Of a stretch of DNA of 35,314 nucleotides, positions 24,643 through 33,609 are shown piece after piece. The stretch comes from Cyanobium sp. CACIAM 14. Lineage in GTDB: Bacteria; Cyanobacteriota; Cyanobacteriia; PCC-6307; Cyanobiaceae. The stretch spans positions 1 through 35,314 of the forward strand of contig JMRP01000029.1 of the NCBI GenBank assembly GCA_000708525.1, read 5' to 3'. The position numbers were made by a program, and so were the translations under genes. Each line of letters starts with the position of its first letter. Position 1 is the first letter of the stretch. Below the pieces are notes generated by a model, which ran no database searches, was not told the origin of the DNA, and was given only the letters and a program-made list of their open reading frames with translations.

Positions 24643-25236
24643 TCAGGGACCTTCGGGCCAGCCGGCCCGGCCCGGAAGCCGCTCCGGAGGGATCTCGCCG
24701 GGCCGGGCCAGCAGGGCCGCCAGCCGCTCGGCCACGCTCACGTCCTCTCCCGGCAGGGGTCGGTGGGGATCGATCGCCGCCAGGGGGGCGAGCACGAAGG
24801 TCCGCTCCCCCAGGCGCGGATGGGGCAGCACCAGCTCCGGGCTCCGGCAGCACAGGCCGCCGCACCAGAGCAGATCGAGATCCAGGCTGCGGGGTCCCCA
24901 GCGCTCGCGCCGCTCGCGGCCGAAGCGCCGCTCCAGCTCCAGCAATCGCCCCAGCAGAGCTTCGGGCGCAGGCCAGGGAGGGAGGTCGGGCACGGCGGCG
25001 TCCCGCTCCAGCAGCAGCACGGCGTTCAGGTACTTCGGCTGACCCGGCGGGCCGCCCACCGGCGCCGTCATGAAGAGCGGCGACCAGTGCTGCCGCAGCG
25101 GCCAGGCGCCGTCCGCCGGCCCCTCGCCATGGGCCAGCCATGCGCCGACGGCTTCGCTCAGCAGTGGCCGCACGGCCACGAGCGTGGCCGCCGGATCGCC
25201 GAGGTTGGCCCCCAGGGCGATGGCGAGAGAGGACAT
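24643..25236 (-). CDS. folK: 2-amino-4-hydroxy-6-hydroxymethyldihydropteridine pyrophosphokinase
   Basis: A 197-residue HPPK that transfers pyrophosphate from ATP to 6-hydroxymethyl-dihydropterin in folate synthesis. Conserved: [13 protein letters not shown] at the start, [33 protein letters not shown] (catalytic Arg and the DLDLL motif), and [19 protein letters not shown]. Length is slightly above the family norm because of an extended C-terminus. The ATG at 25236 (MSSLAIALG) fits the family better than the ATG eight codons earlier. It is divergent from chlD with 83 bases between starts. Confidence 0.93.
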   Translation of the reverse strand: MSSLAIALGANLGDPAATLVAVRPLLSEAVGAWLAHGEGPADGAWPLRQHWSPLFMTAPVGGPPGQPKYLNAVLLLERDAAVPDLPPWPAPEALLGRLLELERRFGRERRERWGPRSLDLDLLWCGGLCCRSPELVLPHPRLGERTFVLAPLAAIDPHRPLPGEDVSVAERLAALLARPGEIPPERLPGRAGWPEGP

Positions 25237-25319
25237 CGGGACGGCGCTGGCAGACGGCATCGGCGGATCCTCCCGCCACCCGGTCGGCGAGACTGACCTG
25301 CCCCACCCAGCCTCCGCCC

Positions 25320-27428
25320 ATGGTCGTCAGCGGGTCCACTGCCACGCCCGCCGGAGCCGGCCCCACCGGCACCTTCCCCCTGGCGGCCATCACCGGCCAC
25401 GGCACCCTGAAGCTGGCCCTGCTGCTGGCGGCGGTGGATCCGGGCCTGGGCGGGGTGGTGATCGCCGGCGGTCGCGGCACCGGCAAGTCGGTGCTGGCCC
25501 GGGGGCTCCATGCCCTGCTGCCGCCGATCGACGTGATCGACCTGGCGGACGGACCGGGGCAGCGGCAGGCCGACCCGACCCGGCCCGACGAGTGGGACGT
25601 GGCCACGCGGCGCCGCATCACCGAACTGGGGGGCGATCCCAGCGGCGCCGACACGAACGCGCTGCTGCCCACCCGGGTGATCCCGGCCCCCTTCGTCCAG
25701 GTGCCGCTGGGCGTCACCGAGGACCGGCTGCTGGGCTCGGTGGACGTGGCCGCCTCCCTCAACGCGGGGGCACCGGTGTTCCAGCCGGGGCTGCTGGCGG
25801 AGGCGCACCGGGGAGTGCTCTATGTGGATGAGATCAACCTGCTCGACGAGGGCATCACCAACCTGCTGCTGGCCGCGGTGGGCTCGGGCGAGAACCGCAT
25901 CGAACGGGAGGGTCTGAGCCTGTCCCATCCCTGTCGCTGCCTGCTGATCGCCACCTACAACCCGGAGGAGGGGGCGGTGCGCGATCACCTGCTGGATCGC
26001 TTCGCCATCGCCCTGTCGGCCAACCAGCTGCTCGACACCGGGCAGCGGGTGGCGATCACCCGCTCGGCCCTCGAGCACGGCGAATCGAGCGGCGCCTTCC
26101 GCGCCCGCTGGCAGGAGGAGACCGAAGCGCTGGCCACCCAGCTGCTGCTCGCCCGCCAGTGGCTGCCGGACGTGACCATCGAGCGGGAGCAGATCCGCTA
26201 TCTGGTGACCGAGGCCATCCGCGGCGGCGTGGAGGGCCACCGGGCCGAGCTCTACGCGGTGCGGGTGGCCCGGGCCCACGCGGCCCTGAGCGGCCGCGAC
26301 CGGGTGGAGGCCGACGACCTGCAGGTGGCGGTGCGGCTGGTGATCGCCCCGCGCGCCCTGCAGCTCCCCCCTCCGGACCCGGACCAGCCGCTGGAGCCGC
26401 CCCCCCCGCCGCCCCAGGGGGAGCAACCGCCCGAGCCGGAGCAGGAGCCCGAGGACACCGACAACGACAAGCCCGAGGACGACGAACCCGACGAACCCGA
26501 GGACGACGCGCCCGAGGACCGGGCGCCCCCGCAGATCCCGGAGGAGTTCCTGCTCGATCCGGAGGCCACCGCCATCGACCCCGACCTGCTGCTGTTCGCT
26601 TCGGCCAAGGCCAGGAGCGGTGGCAGCGGCAACCGCTCGATGGTGCTCAGCGACAGCCGCGGCCGCTACGTGAAGCCGATGCTGCCCCGCGGTCCCGTGC
26701 GCCGCATCGCCGTGGACGCCACCCTGCGGGCCGCGGCGCCGTACCAGAAGGCCCGCCGCGAGCGGGAACCGCAGCGCCGGCTGATCGTGGAGGAGGGCGA
26801 CCTGCGGGCCAAGCAGCTGCAGCGCAAGGCGGGGGCGCTGGTGATCTTCCTGGTGGACGCCAGCGGCTCGATGGCCCTGAACCGGATGCAGAGCGCCAAG
26901 GGCGCCGTGATCCGGCTGCTCACCGAGGCCTACGAGAACCGCGACGAGGTGGCCCTGATCCCGTTCCGCGGCGAGCAGGCCGAGGTGCTGCTGCCCCCCA
27001 CCCGCTCGATCACCGCCGCCCGGCGGCGGCTGGAGGCGATGCCCTGCGGCGGCGGCTCGCCCCTGGCCCACGGCCTCACCCAGGCCGCCCGGGTGGGGGC
27101 CAATGCCCTGGCCACCGGCGGGCTGGGCCAGGTGGTGGTGGTGGCGATCACCGACGGCCGCGGCAACGTGCCCCTGAGCCGCTCCCTCGGCCAGCCGGTG
27201 CTGGAGGGGGAGGAGCCGGTGGACCTGCGGGAGGAGCTGCGGCAGGTGGCGAGCCGCTACCGGGCCCTGGGGATCCGCCTGCTGGTGATCGACACCGAGC
27301 GCAAGTTCATCGGCAGCGGCATGGGCAAGGAACTGGCCGAGGCGGCCGGCGGCCGCTACGTGCAGCTGCCGAAGGCGAGCGACCAGGCCATCGCCGCGAT
27401 CGCCCTGGAAGCGATCAACGGTTTCTGA
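25320..27428 (+). CDS. chlD: Magnesium-chelatase ATPase subunit D
   Basis: A 702-residue subunit of the enzyme that puts magnesium into protoporphyrin IX, the first committed step to chlorophyll. N-terminal AAA+ domain: Walker A GGRGTGKS at about 50-57 and the [10 protein letters not shown] Walker B. As usual for ChlD this half is ChlI-like. Residues about 350-411 form a proline- and acid-rich linker that is a family hallmark. The C-terminal von Willebrand/integrin-I domain has the MIDAS motif FLVDASGSM (Asp513, Ser515, Ser517), and [11 protein letters not shown] and [11 protein letters not shown]. It should work with ChlI and ChlH in a large complex. Its stop codon directly abuts the stop of the Mce gene on the other strand. 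Confidence 0.96.
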   Translation: MVVSGSTATPAGAGPTGTFPLAAITGHGTLKLALLLAAVDPGLGGVVIAGGRGTGKSVLARGLHALLPPIDVIDLADGPGQRQADPTRPDEWDVATRRRITELGGDPSGADTNALLPTRVIPAPFVQVPLGVTEDRLLGSVDVAASLNAGAPVFQPGLLAEAHRGVLYVDEINLLDEGITNLLLAAVGSGENRIEREGLSLSHPCRCLLIATYNPEEGAVRDHLLDRFAIALSANQLLDTGQRVAITRSALEHGESSGAFRARWQEETEALATQLLLARQWLPDVTIEREQIRYLVTEAIRGGVEGHRAELYAVRVARAHAALSGRDRVEADDLQVAVRLVIAPRALQLPPPDPDQPLEPPPPPPQGEQPPEPEQEPEDTDNDKPEDDEPDEPEDDAPEDRAPPQIPEEFLLDPEATAIDPDLLLFASAKARSGGSGNRSMVLSDSRGRYVKPMLPRGPVRRIAVDATLRAAAPYQKARREREPQRRLIVEEGDLRAKQLQRKAGALVIFLVDASGSMALNRMQSAKGAVIRLLTEAYENRDEVALIPFRGEQAEVLLPPTRSITAARRRLEAMPCGGGSPLAHGLTQAARVGANALATGGLGQVVVVAITDGRGNVPLSRSLGQPVLEGEEPVDLREELRQVASRYRALGIRLLVIDTERKFIGSGMGKELAEAAGGRYVQLPKASDQAIAAIALEAINGF

Positions 27429-28451
27429 TCAGCGGTTTCTGACGGTGGGGGCCAGCCGTTCCTGGGCCGCCCGGCGGGCGTCCTTCACCTCCTGCTGCAG
27501 GGCCTCCTCACGGGCCTGCCGCTGGCGTGCCGCGTCCACCTGGGCGGGGTAGAGCTCCTCGAAGAACTTGCCCAGGCCGATCGACAGGCTGCGGATGCCG
27601 TCGAGGAACTTGGGATCGCCGGTGAGCTTGCTCACGTCGCCACCCACCGCCGACCAGCGGTCGGTGAGCTGCTTGGCGTTGGCGAGCGTGGCCTGGAGAT
27701 CGGCCACCGTCCTGGGATTGTCGAGGGAGCCGGTGAGGTTGCGGACGTGCCGGGTGGCCCGGGCGGCATCGGCGCTGGCGACGTTGAGGTTGCTCAGGAT
27801 CGGGTCCACCTTGCCCATCGAGCGGTTGAGCTCCCTGACCAGCCCCTGGGCGTCGGAGAGGAAGGCTTCGCCGGTCTTGGTGAGCTTCTCGGTCTCCCGG
27901 GCGGTTTTCGCGAAGGCGGCGGTGGCGGCCACCATCTGGGGCACCAGCTTCTCCCGCTCGGCCTGATCGAGCAGGTTCTGCACGGTCTGGGTGACGGTGT
28001 CGAGATTCGCCGCGGACACGCCGGTCACCTTGCCGCCGTTGCACACCAGACGGGTGTCGTCGCAGCCCCGCTCCCGCGGGCCGGGCAGGCCGGGGGGCAG
28101 GGGCCCGCCGCCGGCCAGCAGCGACACCTGGGCATCGCCGCCCAGCAGGGACGCGGCGGCGACCCGGGCCACCAGGGGCCGCGCCAGCTTCAGCCGCGGG
28201 TCGGTGATCTCCAGGTCGGCCACCACGGCCGCATCGGTGACGGTGACGGCGCGGACGTTGCCCACCAGCACCCCCCGGAACGTGACCGGCGAGCGGACGG
28301 CCAGGCCGCCGGCATCGGCGAAGCTGGCCCGGATCGTCCAGGTGTTGCGGCTCAGGGAGATGCCGCGCAGCCAGAACCACAGCAGCAGGCCGCTGCTGAC
28401 GGCGGCCAGCAGGGTGAATCCGACCAGGGCTTCACGGACACTCCGGCGCAT
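27429..28451 (-). CDS. Mce/MlaD-family lipid-transport substrate-binding protein
   Basis: A 340-residue protein with one N-terminal membrane anchor (VGFTLLAAVSSGLLLWFWL, about residues 10-28), then an MlaD domain: VRSPVTFRGVLVGNVRAVTV is the conserved block. The C-terminal half is predicted helical, with VTQTVQNLLDQAEREKLV and a long stretch that could line a channel or form a coiled coil. Such proteins deliver lipids between membranes through an MlaFEDB-like ABC importer; in cyanobacteria and plastids the family includes the TGD2 group. It lies 4 bases after the ABC ATPase gene, so the pair is an operon. No permease gene is seen nearby. Confidence 0.88.
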   Translation of the reverse strand: MRRSVREALVGFTLLAAVSSGLLLWFWLRGISLSRNTWTIRASFADAGGLAVRSPVTFRGVLVGNVRAVTVTDAAVVADLEITDPRLKLARPLVARVAAASLLGGDAQVSLLAGGGPLPPGLPGPRERGCDDTRLVCNGGKVTGVSAANLDTVTQTVQNLLDQAEREKLVPQMVAATAAFAKTARETEKLTKTGEAFLSDAQGLVRELNRSMGKVDPILSNLNVASADAARATRHVRNLTGSLDNPRTVADLQATLANAKQLTDRWSAVGGDVSKLTGDPKFLDGIRSLSIGLGKFFEELYPAQVDAARQRQAREEALQQEVKDARRAAQERLAPTVRNR

Positions 28452-28455
28452 GGGC

Positions 28456-29310
28456 TCAGTTCTCGGCCGGCTGCATCGGCCCGTGCAGGCTACCGGTCCG
28501 AAACTGCAGCACGTAGGGGTTGGTGGTCACGCGGAAGTCCTCCACCGTCCCGGCCCAGCGGAAGCGACCGTCGTAGAGGAGGGCCACCCGCTCGGCGCAG
28601 CGCTCGATCGTGCTCATCACATGGCTCACCACCAGGGAGGAGGCGTGCGCCAGCTCCGAACTGCGCACGATCAGGTCCTCGATGCGGGTGCAGGCCACCG
28701 GGTCGAGACCGGCGGTGGGCTCGTCGAACAGCAGCAGGGGGGTGCGGGCCTTGGGGGCGGTGGGATCCTCGATCAGGGCGCGGGCGAAGCTCACGCGCTT
28801 CTGCATGCCGCCGCTGAGTTCGCCCGGCATCCGCTCCTCGATCCCCGCCAGCCCCACGGCCTGGAGGGCCTGGTCGACACGCTCGGCGATCTCCCCTTCG
28901 CTGAGGCGGCTGAAGCGGTACAGCAGGAAGCCCACGTTCTCCCGCACGGTGAGCGAGGCCAGCAGGGCGGGGTTCTGGAAGACCAGACGCACGTCGGGGG
29001 GATGGCGCTGATCCAGGCGCAGGTAGGTCTGCGGTTCGCCGTGGATGCGCAGCACGCCGGAGGTGGGCAGCTGCAGCCCCGCCAGCAGGCGCAGCACGGT
29101 GGACTTGCCCGACCCGGACGGCCCCACCACCACCAGCCGCTCGCCCGGGTAGAGGCTGAGGTCGATGGCGTCGAGCACCAGGTTCGCCCCCCAGCGCATG
29201 GTGAGCTTCTCCATCTGGGCCGCCGGCACGGTGGCGGGCGAGGCCGGCAGGGGGGAGGGGCTGGAGAGCAAGGAACGGCGGTGAACGGGCCCCGGGGGCC
29301 GGACGCCCAT
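28456..29310 (-). CDS. ABC transporter ATP-binding protein (MlaF-like)
   Basis: An ABC ATPase of about 284 residues. Walker A is GPSGSGKST, the Q-loop LVFQNPALLASLTVRENV, the signature LSGGMQKRVSFARAL, Walker B PLLLFDEPTAGLDP, and the switch His is in VVSHVMST. GMQKR rather than GQQQR is typical of the MlaF/Mkl (Mce-linked) group. The start is unsure: I list ATG 29310 (MGVRPPG); 29337 and 29214 (MEKLTMRW) are also in frame. A Pro/Ser-rich lead precedes the conserved part. It is followed after 4 bases by the Mce/MlaD gene, whose protein would use this ATPase. Confidence 0.9.
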   Translation of the reverse strand: MGVRPPGPVHRRSLLSSPSPLPASPATVPAAQMEKLTMRWGANLVLDAIDLSLYPGERLVVVGPSGSGKSTVLRLLAGLQLPTSGVLRIHGEPQTYLRLDQRHPPDVRLVFQNPALLASLTVRENVGFLLYRFSRLSEGEIAERVDQALQAVGLAGIEERMPGELSGGMQKRVSFARALIEDPTAPKARTPLLLFDEPTAGLDPVACTRIEDLIVRSSELAHASSLVVSHVMSTIERCAERVALLYDGRFRWAGTVEDFRVTTNPYVLQFRTGSLHGPMQPAEN

Positions 29311-29486
29311 CCTGCCGGTTCCGGACGGGCTTTTCATCCGTACAGTTCGAGTGGTCCCTGCCGCGTCGTCACGCCCTGCCCTTGACGGTTCGAGGCCCTG
29401 CTGCGAACGGTCGGCGTCGCCGAGGCGGCCCCCGCCCGGGGCGCCCCCGCTGGGTGGGCCGGGGGGATCTGCGCCAGCGGGATCTG

Positions 29487-30803
29487 ATGAGCCGCTCACG
29501 GCGTGCGGCCCGCTGGCTGCAGCCGGGGCTGGTGGTGAAACGCTGGATGATCACCTCGGGCCTGGGGCTGGTGATCGCCCTGCTGGGGGCGGCCGTGTGG
29601 GCCGACCTGCAGCCGATCTACTGGACCCTGGAGACGATCAAGTGGGGCCTGGCCCGCATCACCCAGGTGATGCCCCGCAGCATCACCGGTCCGCTGGTGC
29701 TGCTGGTGGGCGGCGGGCTGATCTGGCTGGGGCAGAGCCGCAGCTTCGGCTCCATCCAGCAGGCCCTGGCCCCTGAAAAGGACACCTTGCTGGTGGATGC
29801 GCTGCTGGCCCAGCGGCGGCTGAACCGGGGCCCGAACATCGTGGCCATCGGCGGCGGCACGGGGCTGGCCACCCTGCTGAGCGGGCTGAAGCGCTACAGC
29901 AGCAACCTCACCGCCATCGTCACCGTGGCCGACGACGGCGGCAGCAGCGGCGTGCTCCGCCGTGAGCTGGGGGTGCAGCCGCCGGGCGACATCCGCAACT
30001 GCCTGGCGGCCCTGGCCCGGGAGGAGCCCCTGCTCACCCGGCTGTTCCAGTACCGCTTCAAGGCGGGCAGCGGCCTGGAGGGCCACAGCTTCGGCAACCT
30101 GTTCCTGAGCGCCCTCACCGCGATCACGGGCAGCCTGGAATCGGCGATCATCGCCAGCAGCCGCGTGCTGGCGGTGCAGGGGCAGGTGGTGCCGGCCACC
30201 AATGCCGACGTGCGCCTCTGGGCCGAACTCGAGAACGGTGAGCGGATCGAGGGGGAATCGCAGATCGGCCATGCCCCCCGCCCGATCGTGCGTCTCGGCT
30301 GCACACCGGAGCGGCCGCCGGCCCTGCCGCGGGCGCTCGAGGCCATCGCCCACGCCGACCTGATCGTTCTGGGCCCGGGCAGCCTCTACACCTCCCTGCT
30401 GCCCAATCTGCTGGTGCCGGAACTGGTGAGCGCGATCAGCGCCAGCAAGGCGCCGCGGCTCTACATCTGCAACCTGATGACCCAGCCCGGCGAGACCGAC
30501 GGCCTCGACGTGGGCGGCCACCTGCGGGCGATCGAGGCCCAGCTGGCCAGCCTGGGGGTGGAGCAACGGCTCTTCGGAGCGGTGCTGGCCCAGGAGCCCC
30601 TGGCCGACTCCAGCCTGCTCGACGTGTACCGCCTGCGGGGCGCCGAGCCCGTGACCTGCGACATGGAGGCGCTGACGGCGCAGGGCTACGAGGTGATCCA
30701 GGCGGCGTTGCAGGGGGCCCGCCCCAGCGCCACCCTGCGCCACGAACCGCGCAGCGTGGCCAAGGAAGTGATCCGCTATTACCGCAGGCACAAAAGGGAT
30801 TGA
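29487..30803 (+). CDS. CofD/YvcK-family protein with membrane anchor (gluconeogenesis factor-like)
   Basis: A 438-residue protein. Residues about 15-45 and 65-85 are hydrophobic (ITSGLGLVIALLGAAVWADL; GPLVLLVGGGLIWLG) and suggest membrane segments. The domain that follows starts IVAIGGGTGLATLLSGLKRY, with VADDGGSSGVLRRELGVQPPGDIRNCLAAL: the YvcK pattern. FNGHS-like EGHSFGNLFLSALT, VLGPGSLYTSLLPNLLV and NLMTQPGETDG follow. In Bacillus YvcK affects cell shape and growth on gluconeogenic substrates and binds UDP-sugars; the role in cyanobacteria is not established. The stub of a gmd-like gene begins 21 bases downstream. Confidence 0.9.
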   Translation: MSRSRRAARWLQPGLVVKRWMITSGLGLVIALLGAAVWADLQPIYWTLETIKWGLARITQVMPRSITGPLVLLVGGGLIWLGQSRSFGSIQQALAPEKDTLLVDALLAQRRLNRGPNIVAIGGGTGLATLLSGLKRYSSNLTAIVTVADDGGSSGVLRRELGVQPPGDIRNCLAALAREEPLLTRLFQYRFKAGSGLEGHSFGNLFLSALTAITGSLESAIIASSRVLAVQGQVVPATNADVRLWAELENGERIEGESQIGHAPRPIVRLGCTPERPPALPRALEAIAHADLIVLGPGSLYTSLLPNLLVPELVSAISASKAPRLYICNLMTQPGETDGLDVGGHLRAIEAQLASLGVEQRLFGAVLAQEPLADSSLLDVYRLRGAEPVTCDMEALTAQGYEVIQAALQGARPSATLRHEPRSVAKEVIRYYRRHKRD

Positions 30804-30824
30804 TCCGCCGATGAGCCGCCTCCC

Positions 30825-30881
30825 ATGAGCCGCACTGCCCTAACCCTCGGCGTCACCGGACAGGACGGCGCGAAAACTTAG
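30825..30881 (+). pseudogene. gmd: Truncated start of a GDP-mannose 4,6-dehydratase-like gene
   Basis: The frame reads MSRTALTLGVTGQDGAKT and stops. The first 16 residues match the N-terminus and NAD-binding glycine loop (GVTGQDGA) that open GDP-mannose 4,6-dehydratase. In intact genes Tyr-Leu and about 320 more residues follow. Similarity breaks off at about base 30872, where AAAACTTAG follows and the DNA turns AT-richer. So this is a remnant cut by an insertion, deletion or recombination event. An ATGAGCCGC copy 14 bases upstream (30811) repeats its first codons. Confidence 0.7.
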
Positions 30882-30891
30882 CAACTTACAC

Positions 30892-31683
30892 ATGGACGAA
30901 GATCCGTTCAGGGGTGGAACACTCCGAGAACCTCAGTCGTCCCGAATGAATCCCCGCAGCAGCGAGCTAGAGTCATTCCACCATCTCTGGCCAATGAGAG
31001 TGCTGAACAGAACAATCAGAGCAGTGCGAAGGATTCTCAGGAAGGTCCCTGATGGCTCCGATCACTTCCTGAGCGAAGTCTCAGGAGTTGTCCATGTAGG
31101 CGCCAATACTGGACAGGAGCGCGATGTCTATCGCTCCCGTGGGCTATGCGTCGTCTGGATAGAACCGATTCCCGAAGTCTATCGCCAGCTAAAGGCCAAC
31201 ATCAGCAAGCTGAGCGATCAAGTTGCGCTGCAGGCGCTCGTCGCAGAAGTCGACGGCAAGAACTATGAATTCCATATCTCCAATAACAACGGAGAGTCAT
31301 CCTCCATTCTGGATCTCAAGGAGCACAAAGACATCTGGCCTGACGTCGACTACACAACGACCATCTCCCTTGAGAGCATAACCTTGTCCACTCTATTCAA
31401 AAGGGAACAGCTTGATCCCAGCAGATATCAAGCGCTGATCATGGACACACAGGGCTCGGAACTGCTCGTGCTCCAGGGGTCCCTTCCAATCCTTAGATAC
31501 TTTCAATACATCAAGACAGAGGTTTCAGACTTTGAGTCATACCAGGGCTGCTGCCAACTTTCAGACATCAATGCATTCATGGAAAAGCATGGGTATCAAG
31601 AGATCTATCGCGAAAAGTTCGCCAGCCGGCCCGAGGGCGGAAGTTATTTCAATGTTGTTTACAAGAAGAGGATGAGATGGTAG
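30892..31683 (+). CDS. FkbM-family methyltransferase
   Basis: A SAM-dependent methyltransferase, likely of surface sugars. GVVHVGANTGQERDVYRSRG (near residue 65) is the SAM-binding glycine motif. WIEPIPEVYRQLK, a SNNNGESSSIL block, ITLSTLF and MDTQGSELLVLQGS (near 184) follow the FkbM order. The listed ATG gives 263 residues. Residues 1-34 do not look conserved, and the true start may be at 30946 or, more likely, 30994 (MRVLNRTIRAVRRIL). No ribosome site decides. Base composition is more AT-rich than the core genes to the left. It directly follows the gmd stub. Confidence 0.85.
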   Translation: MDEDPFRGGTLREPQSSRMNPRSSELESFHHLWPMRVLNRTIRAVRRILRKVPDGSDHFLSEVSGVVHVGANTGQERDVYRSRGLCVVWIEPIPEVYRQLKANISKLSDQVALQALVAEVDGKNYEFHISNNNGESSSILDLKEHKDIWPDVDYTTTISLESITLSTLFKREQLDPSRYQALIMDTQGSELLVLQGSLPILRYFQYIKTEVSDFESYQGCCQLSDINAFMEKHGYQEIYREKFASRPEGGSYFNVVYKKRMRW

Positions 31684-31948
31684 AGGGCGGCGATTTCGAG
31701 CTGCGACCATTTAGACATTCGCCAGCCAAAAGCCATGCAATCAATCAATGCAAGTAAGCTCACTAAAGCCATGCTTTCCAATTTCCCCTCAGGCGATGAC
31801 GCGGAGTAGAAACAGGAAACGCATTGTCGACGGCGGCCCTTGAGAACACGCACCACCAGATCCCCGATTGAAATAGATGCGACTTTCTGAATCCACCCAT
31901 GCTGAAGGAGGCATGGCCGGATAGATTAAGGAGACTCACCTTTTCAAC
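31684..31948. other. Non-coding gap between two methyltransferase genes
   Basis: About 265 bases between the two FkbM-type genes hold no frame worth calling. A short AAGGAG lies about 15 bases before the next ATG, a little far for a ribosome site. The long gap inside what would otherwise be an operon suggests lost DNA. Confidence 0.4.
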
Positions 31949-32977
31949 ATGCTCACCTCTGAGAATGCCTTCCAGCACAAGCTGGCCAATCGGCTCACCG
32001 ACATCTTGATCATGAAACCCAAGCCTTCTCCTCACCCATTAATCAGGGTTGGAGGCAATCAAGATGGAGCCTATCTGCTGCCAGATGATCTTCAAGGAGT
32101 CATGGCTTGCTTTTCTCCAGGGGTAAATAACACAAAAAGATTCGAAGATGATTTGGCCTTGAATTACAAGATAATCTGTCATCTTTGTGACTTTTCCAGT
32201 GACGAAGACAAACTGGAGACCGCTATTATTGAAGGCCTCCAGACATTCAAGAAGAAATGGCTAGATGTGGACCATGGGGAAGACAGCATCACTCTTGATG
32301 AATGGGTTGAGGAGATGTCCCCCAATGCTGACGATGACCTGTTGCTTCAAATGGACATAGAAGGCGCAGAATACAGAAATCTCATTGATTGCAAGAAGAG
32401 CACCCTAAGCCGGTTCAGAATCATCGTCATTGAGCTTCATGATCTGGATGTCGCCAATGATCCAGACAAGTTTGAGGCGGGACTGGGCCCAGCCCTAAGA
32501 AAGCTTGACGAAACCCACGTCTGTGTTCACGCCCATCCCAACAACTGTTGCGGGGATTTCATTGTCAAGGGCTCTACCCTCGTTGTACCAAGAGTGATGG
32601 AATTGACATTTTTACGGAGAGATCGATTTCATCAGAGCGGCAGCGGAGATTGCTACCTGCCACTATTGCCGCATCCTCAGGATCTTACCTGCAATGTCGA
32701 TGAGATGCCTCCCCTTGTTCTGGAAGGAGAATGGATAGACGAAAGAAGCCTTGCGTCCGGATCTCCGATGGAGAGGACGACCTGGAAAAAGCTCTCCATG
32801 GTCTCAAAAAGACTGGAACTTATTCTTGAAAAGGAAAGCAGGGCAACTGAGGCACTTCAGGCTGAGATCGAGGCAGCGAAAGCAAGAATAGCCTATCTAG
32901 AGGGTTTATTGGGCGAACTAGATCGCCCAATCAAGACCTACCTTGCGATCAAAAGAGTGCTGAGATCAAGAAAATAA
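31949..32977 (+). CDS. FkbM-like methyltransferase with C-terminal coiled coil
   Basis: A 342-residue protein. Residues about 30-160 resemble a Methyltransf_21/FkbM fold: LIRVGGNQDGAYLLPDDL as a variant cofactor-binding region, CHLCDFSSDEDKLE, and LLLQMDIEGAEYRNLID (acidic motif near 136). The middle (IIVIELHDLDVANDPDKFEAG; HAHPNNCCGDFIV) is as in family members that act in sugar-island clusters. Residues about 288-325 (LILEKESRATEALQAEIEA) form a coiled coil, and the end is basic. The likely role is methylation or modification of a polysaccharide; substrate unknown. A perfect 8-base inverted repeat (32909-32930) lies inside its 3' part. Composition is AT-rich. Confidence 0.72.
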   Translation: MLTSENAFQHKLANRLTDILIMKPKPSPHPLIRVGGNQDGAYLLPDDLQGVMACFSPGVNNTKRFEDDLALNYKIICHLCDFSSDEDKLETAIIEGLQTFKKKWLDVDHGEDSITLDEWVEEMSPNADDDLLLQMDIEGAEYRNLIDCKKSTLSRFRIIVIELHDLDVANDPDKFEAGLGPALRKLDETHVCVHAHPNNCCGDFIVKGSTLVVPRVMELTFLRRDRFHQSGSGDCYLPLLPHPQDLTCNVDEMPPLVLEGEWIDERSLASGSPMERTTWKKLSMVSKRLELILEKESRATEALQAEIEAAKARIAYLEGLLGELDRPIKTYLAIKRVLRSRK

Positions 32978-33268
32978 GATGATCGAGGTCACTATGTTTG
33001 TAGTCTCACCACGTTGTTCACCTGATGATTGGGTGTGAGGTCGGAATGCTTGGGGTGCCACCGCCTGTCCTTGGGCCTCACCAGCCGTGCATAGACAGAC
33101 ACCCCCTGGCACGGCTGACCCCATCTGGTTGTTGTGTCTCACTTCCTTGGTCACCCGAGAGGCTAAACGCCCAAGGGAAGGACGTAGCCGAAGTCTGCCA
33201 CGTCATCGAGGTGGTGCCGCCAGCGTATCAACGCTGGTGTCAACAGTGAGGCGACATGCAGGCCTGAG
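32978..33268 (+). other. Non-coding flank with possible transposon debris
   Basis: About 290 bases without a credible gene lie between the second methyltransferase and the transposase fragment at 33269. Short frames on both strands (e.g. 33025-33249) have no recognisable family text. The composition is richer in GC than the genes on either side, so this may be upstream remains of the same insertion sequence that are too decayed to read. Confidence 0.35.
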
Positions 33269-33475
33269 ATGCACTGGATCCGTAACACCCAGCTCCATGA
33301 GGATGAGCACCGCTACTTGGGCAATGGCGCTGGATAGATGACAACACTCCGCTCGGCCGCAATGAACCTCCTGAAGCAGGCCGGTTGTGAGCCGATCCGA
33401 ACCGGCCTGCAGGCGGTGATGCCTGACATCACAGCTCTGCTGGTGATGGCGCAGCGCCAGCCAAAACGGAACCCG
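33269..33475 (+). pseudogene. Decayed ISAs1-family transposase, C-terminal fragment
   Basis: Reading from 33269 gives MHWIRNTQLHEDEHRY, then LGNGAG, a TAG stop at 33335-33337, and on in the same frame MTTLRSAAMNLLKQAG, then IRTGLQAVMPDITALL and a MAQRQP end. This is the end of an ISAs1-type transposase, where the usual text is IENxHWVRD...EDxHR...GVMATLR. The fragment starts inside the gene, has a nonsense codon, and lacks the N-terminal two thirds, so it cannot be active. It marks past transposition in the island. Confidence 0.7.
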
Positions 33476-33609
33476 ATTTGGAAATTTAAATTAGCCTTGG
33501 GGCGGCCTAAGATCCTCGGCGGCATGAGCGAGCCGAAGCACGACGATTGGCTCAGAAGTTGGCAGTGGGCGGCGGCTTTACGGGCAACAGGCTCCTAGAA
33601 TTGGCACCA

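Noticed and set aside
25158-27071. 637-codon minus-strand frame opposite chlD
   Set aside because: Antisense shadow of a strongly conserved gene, with repetitive Gln/His/Gly content and no motif.
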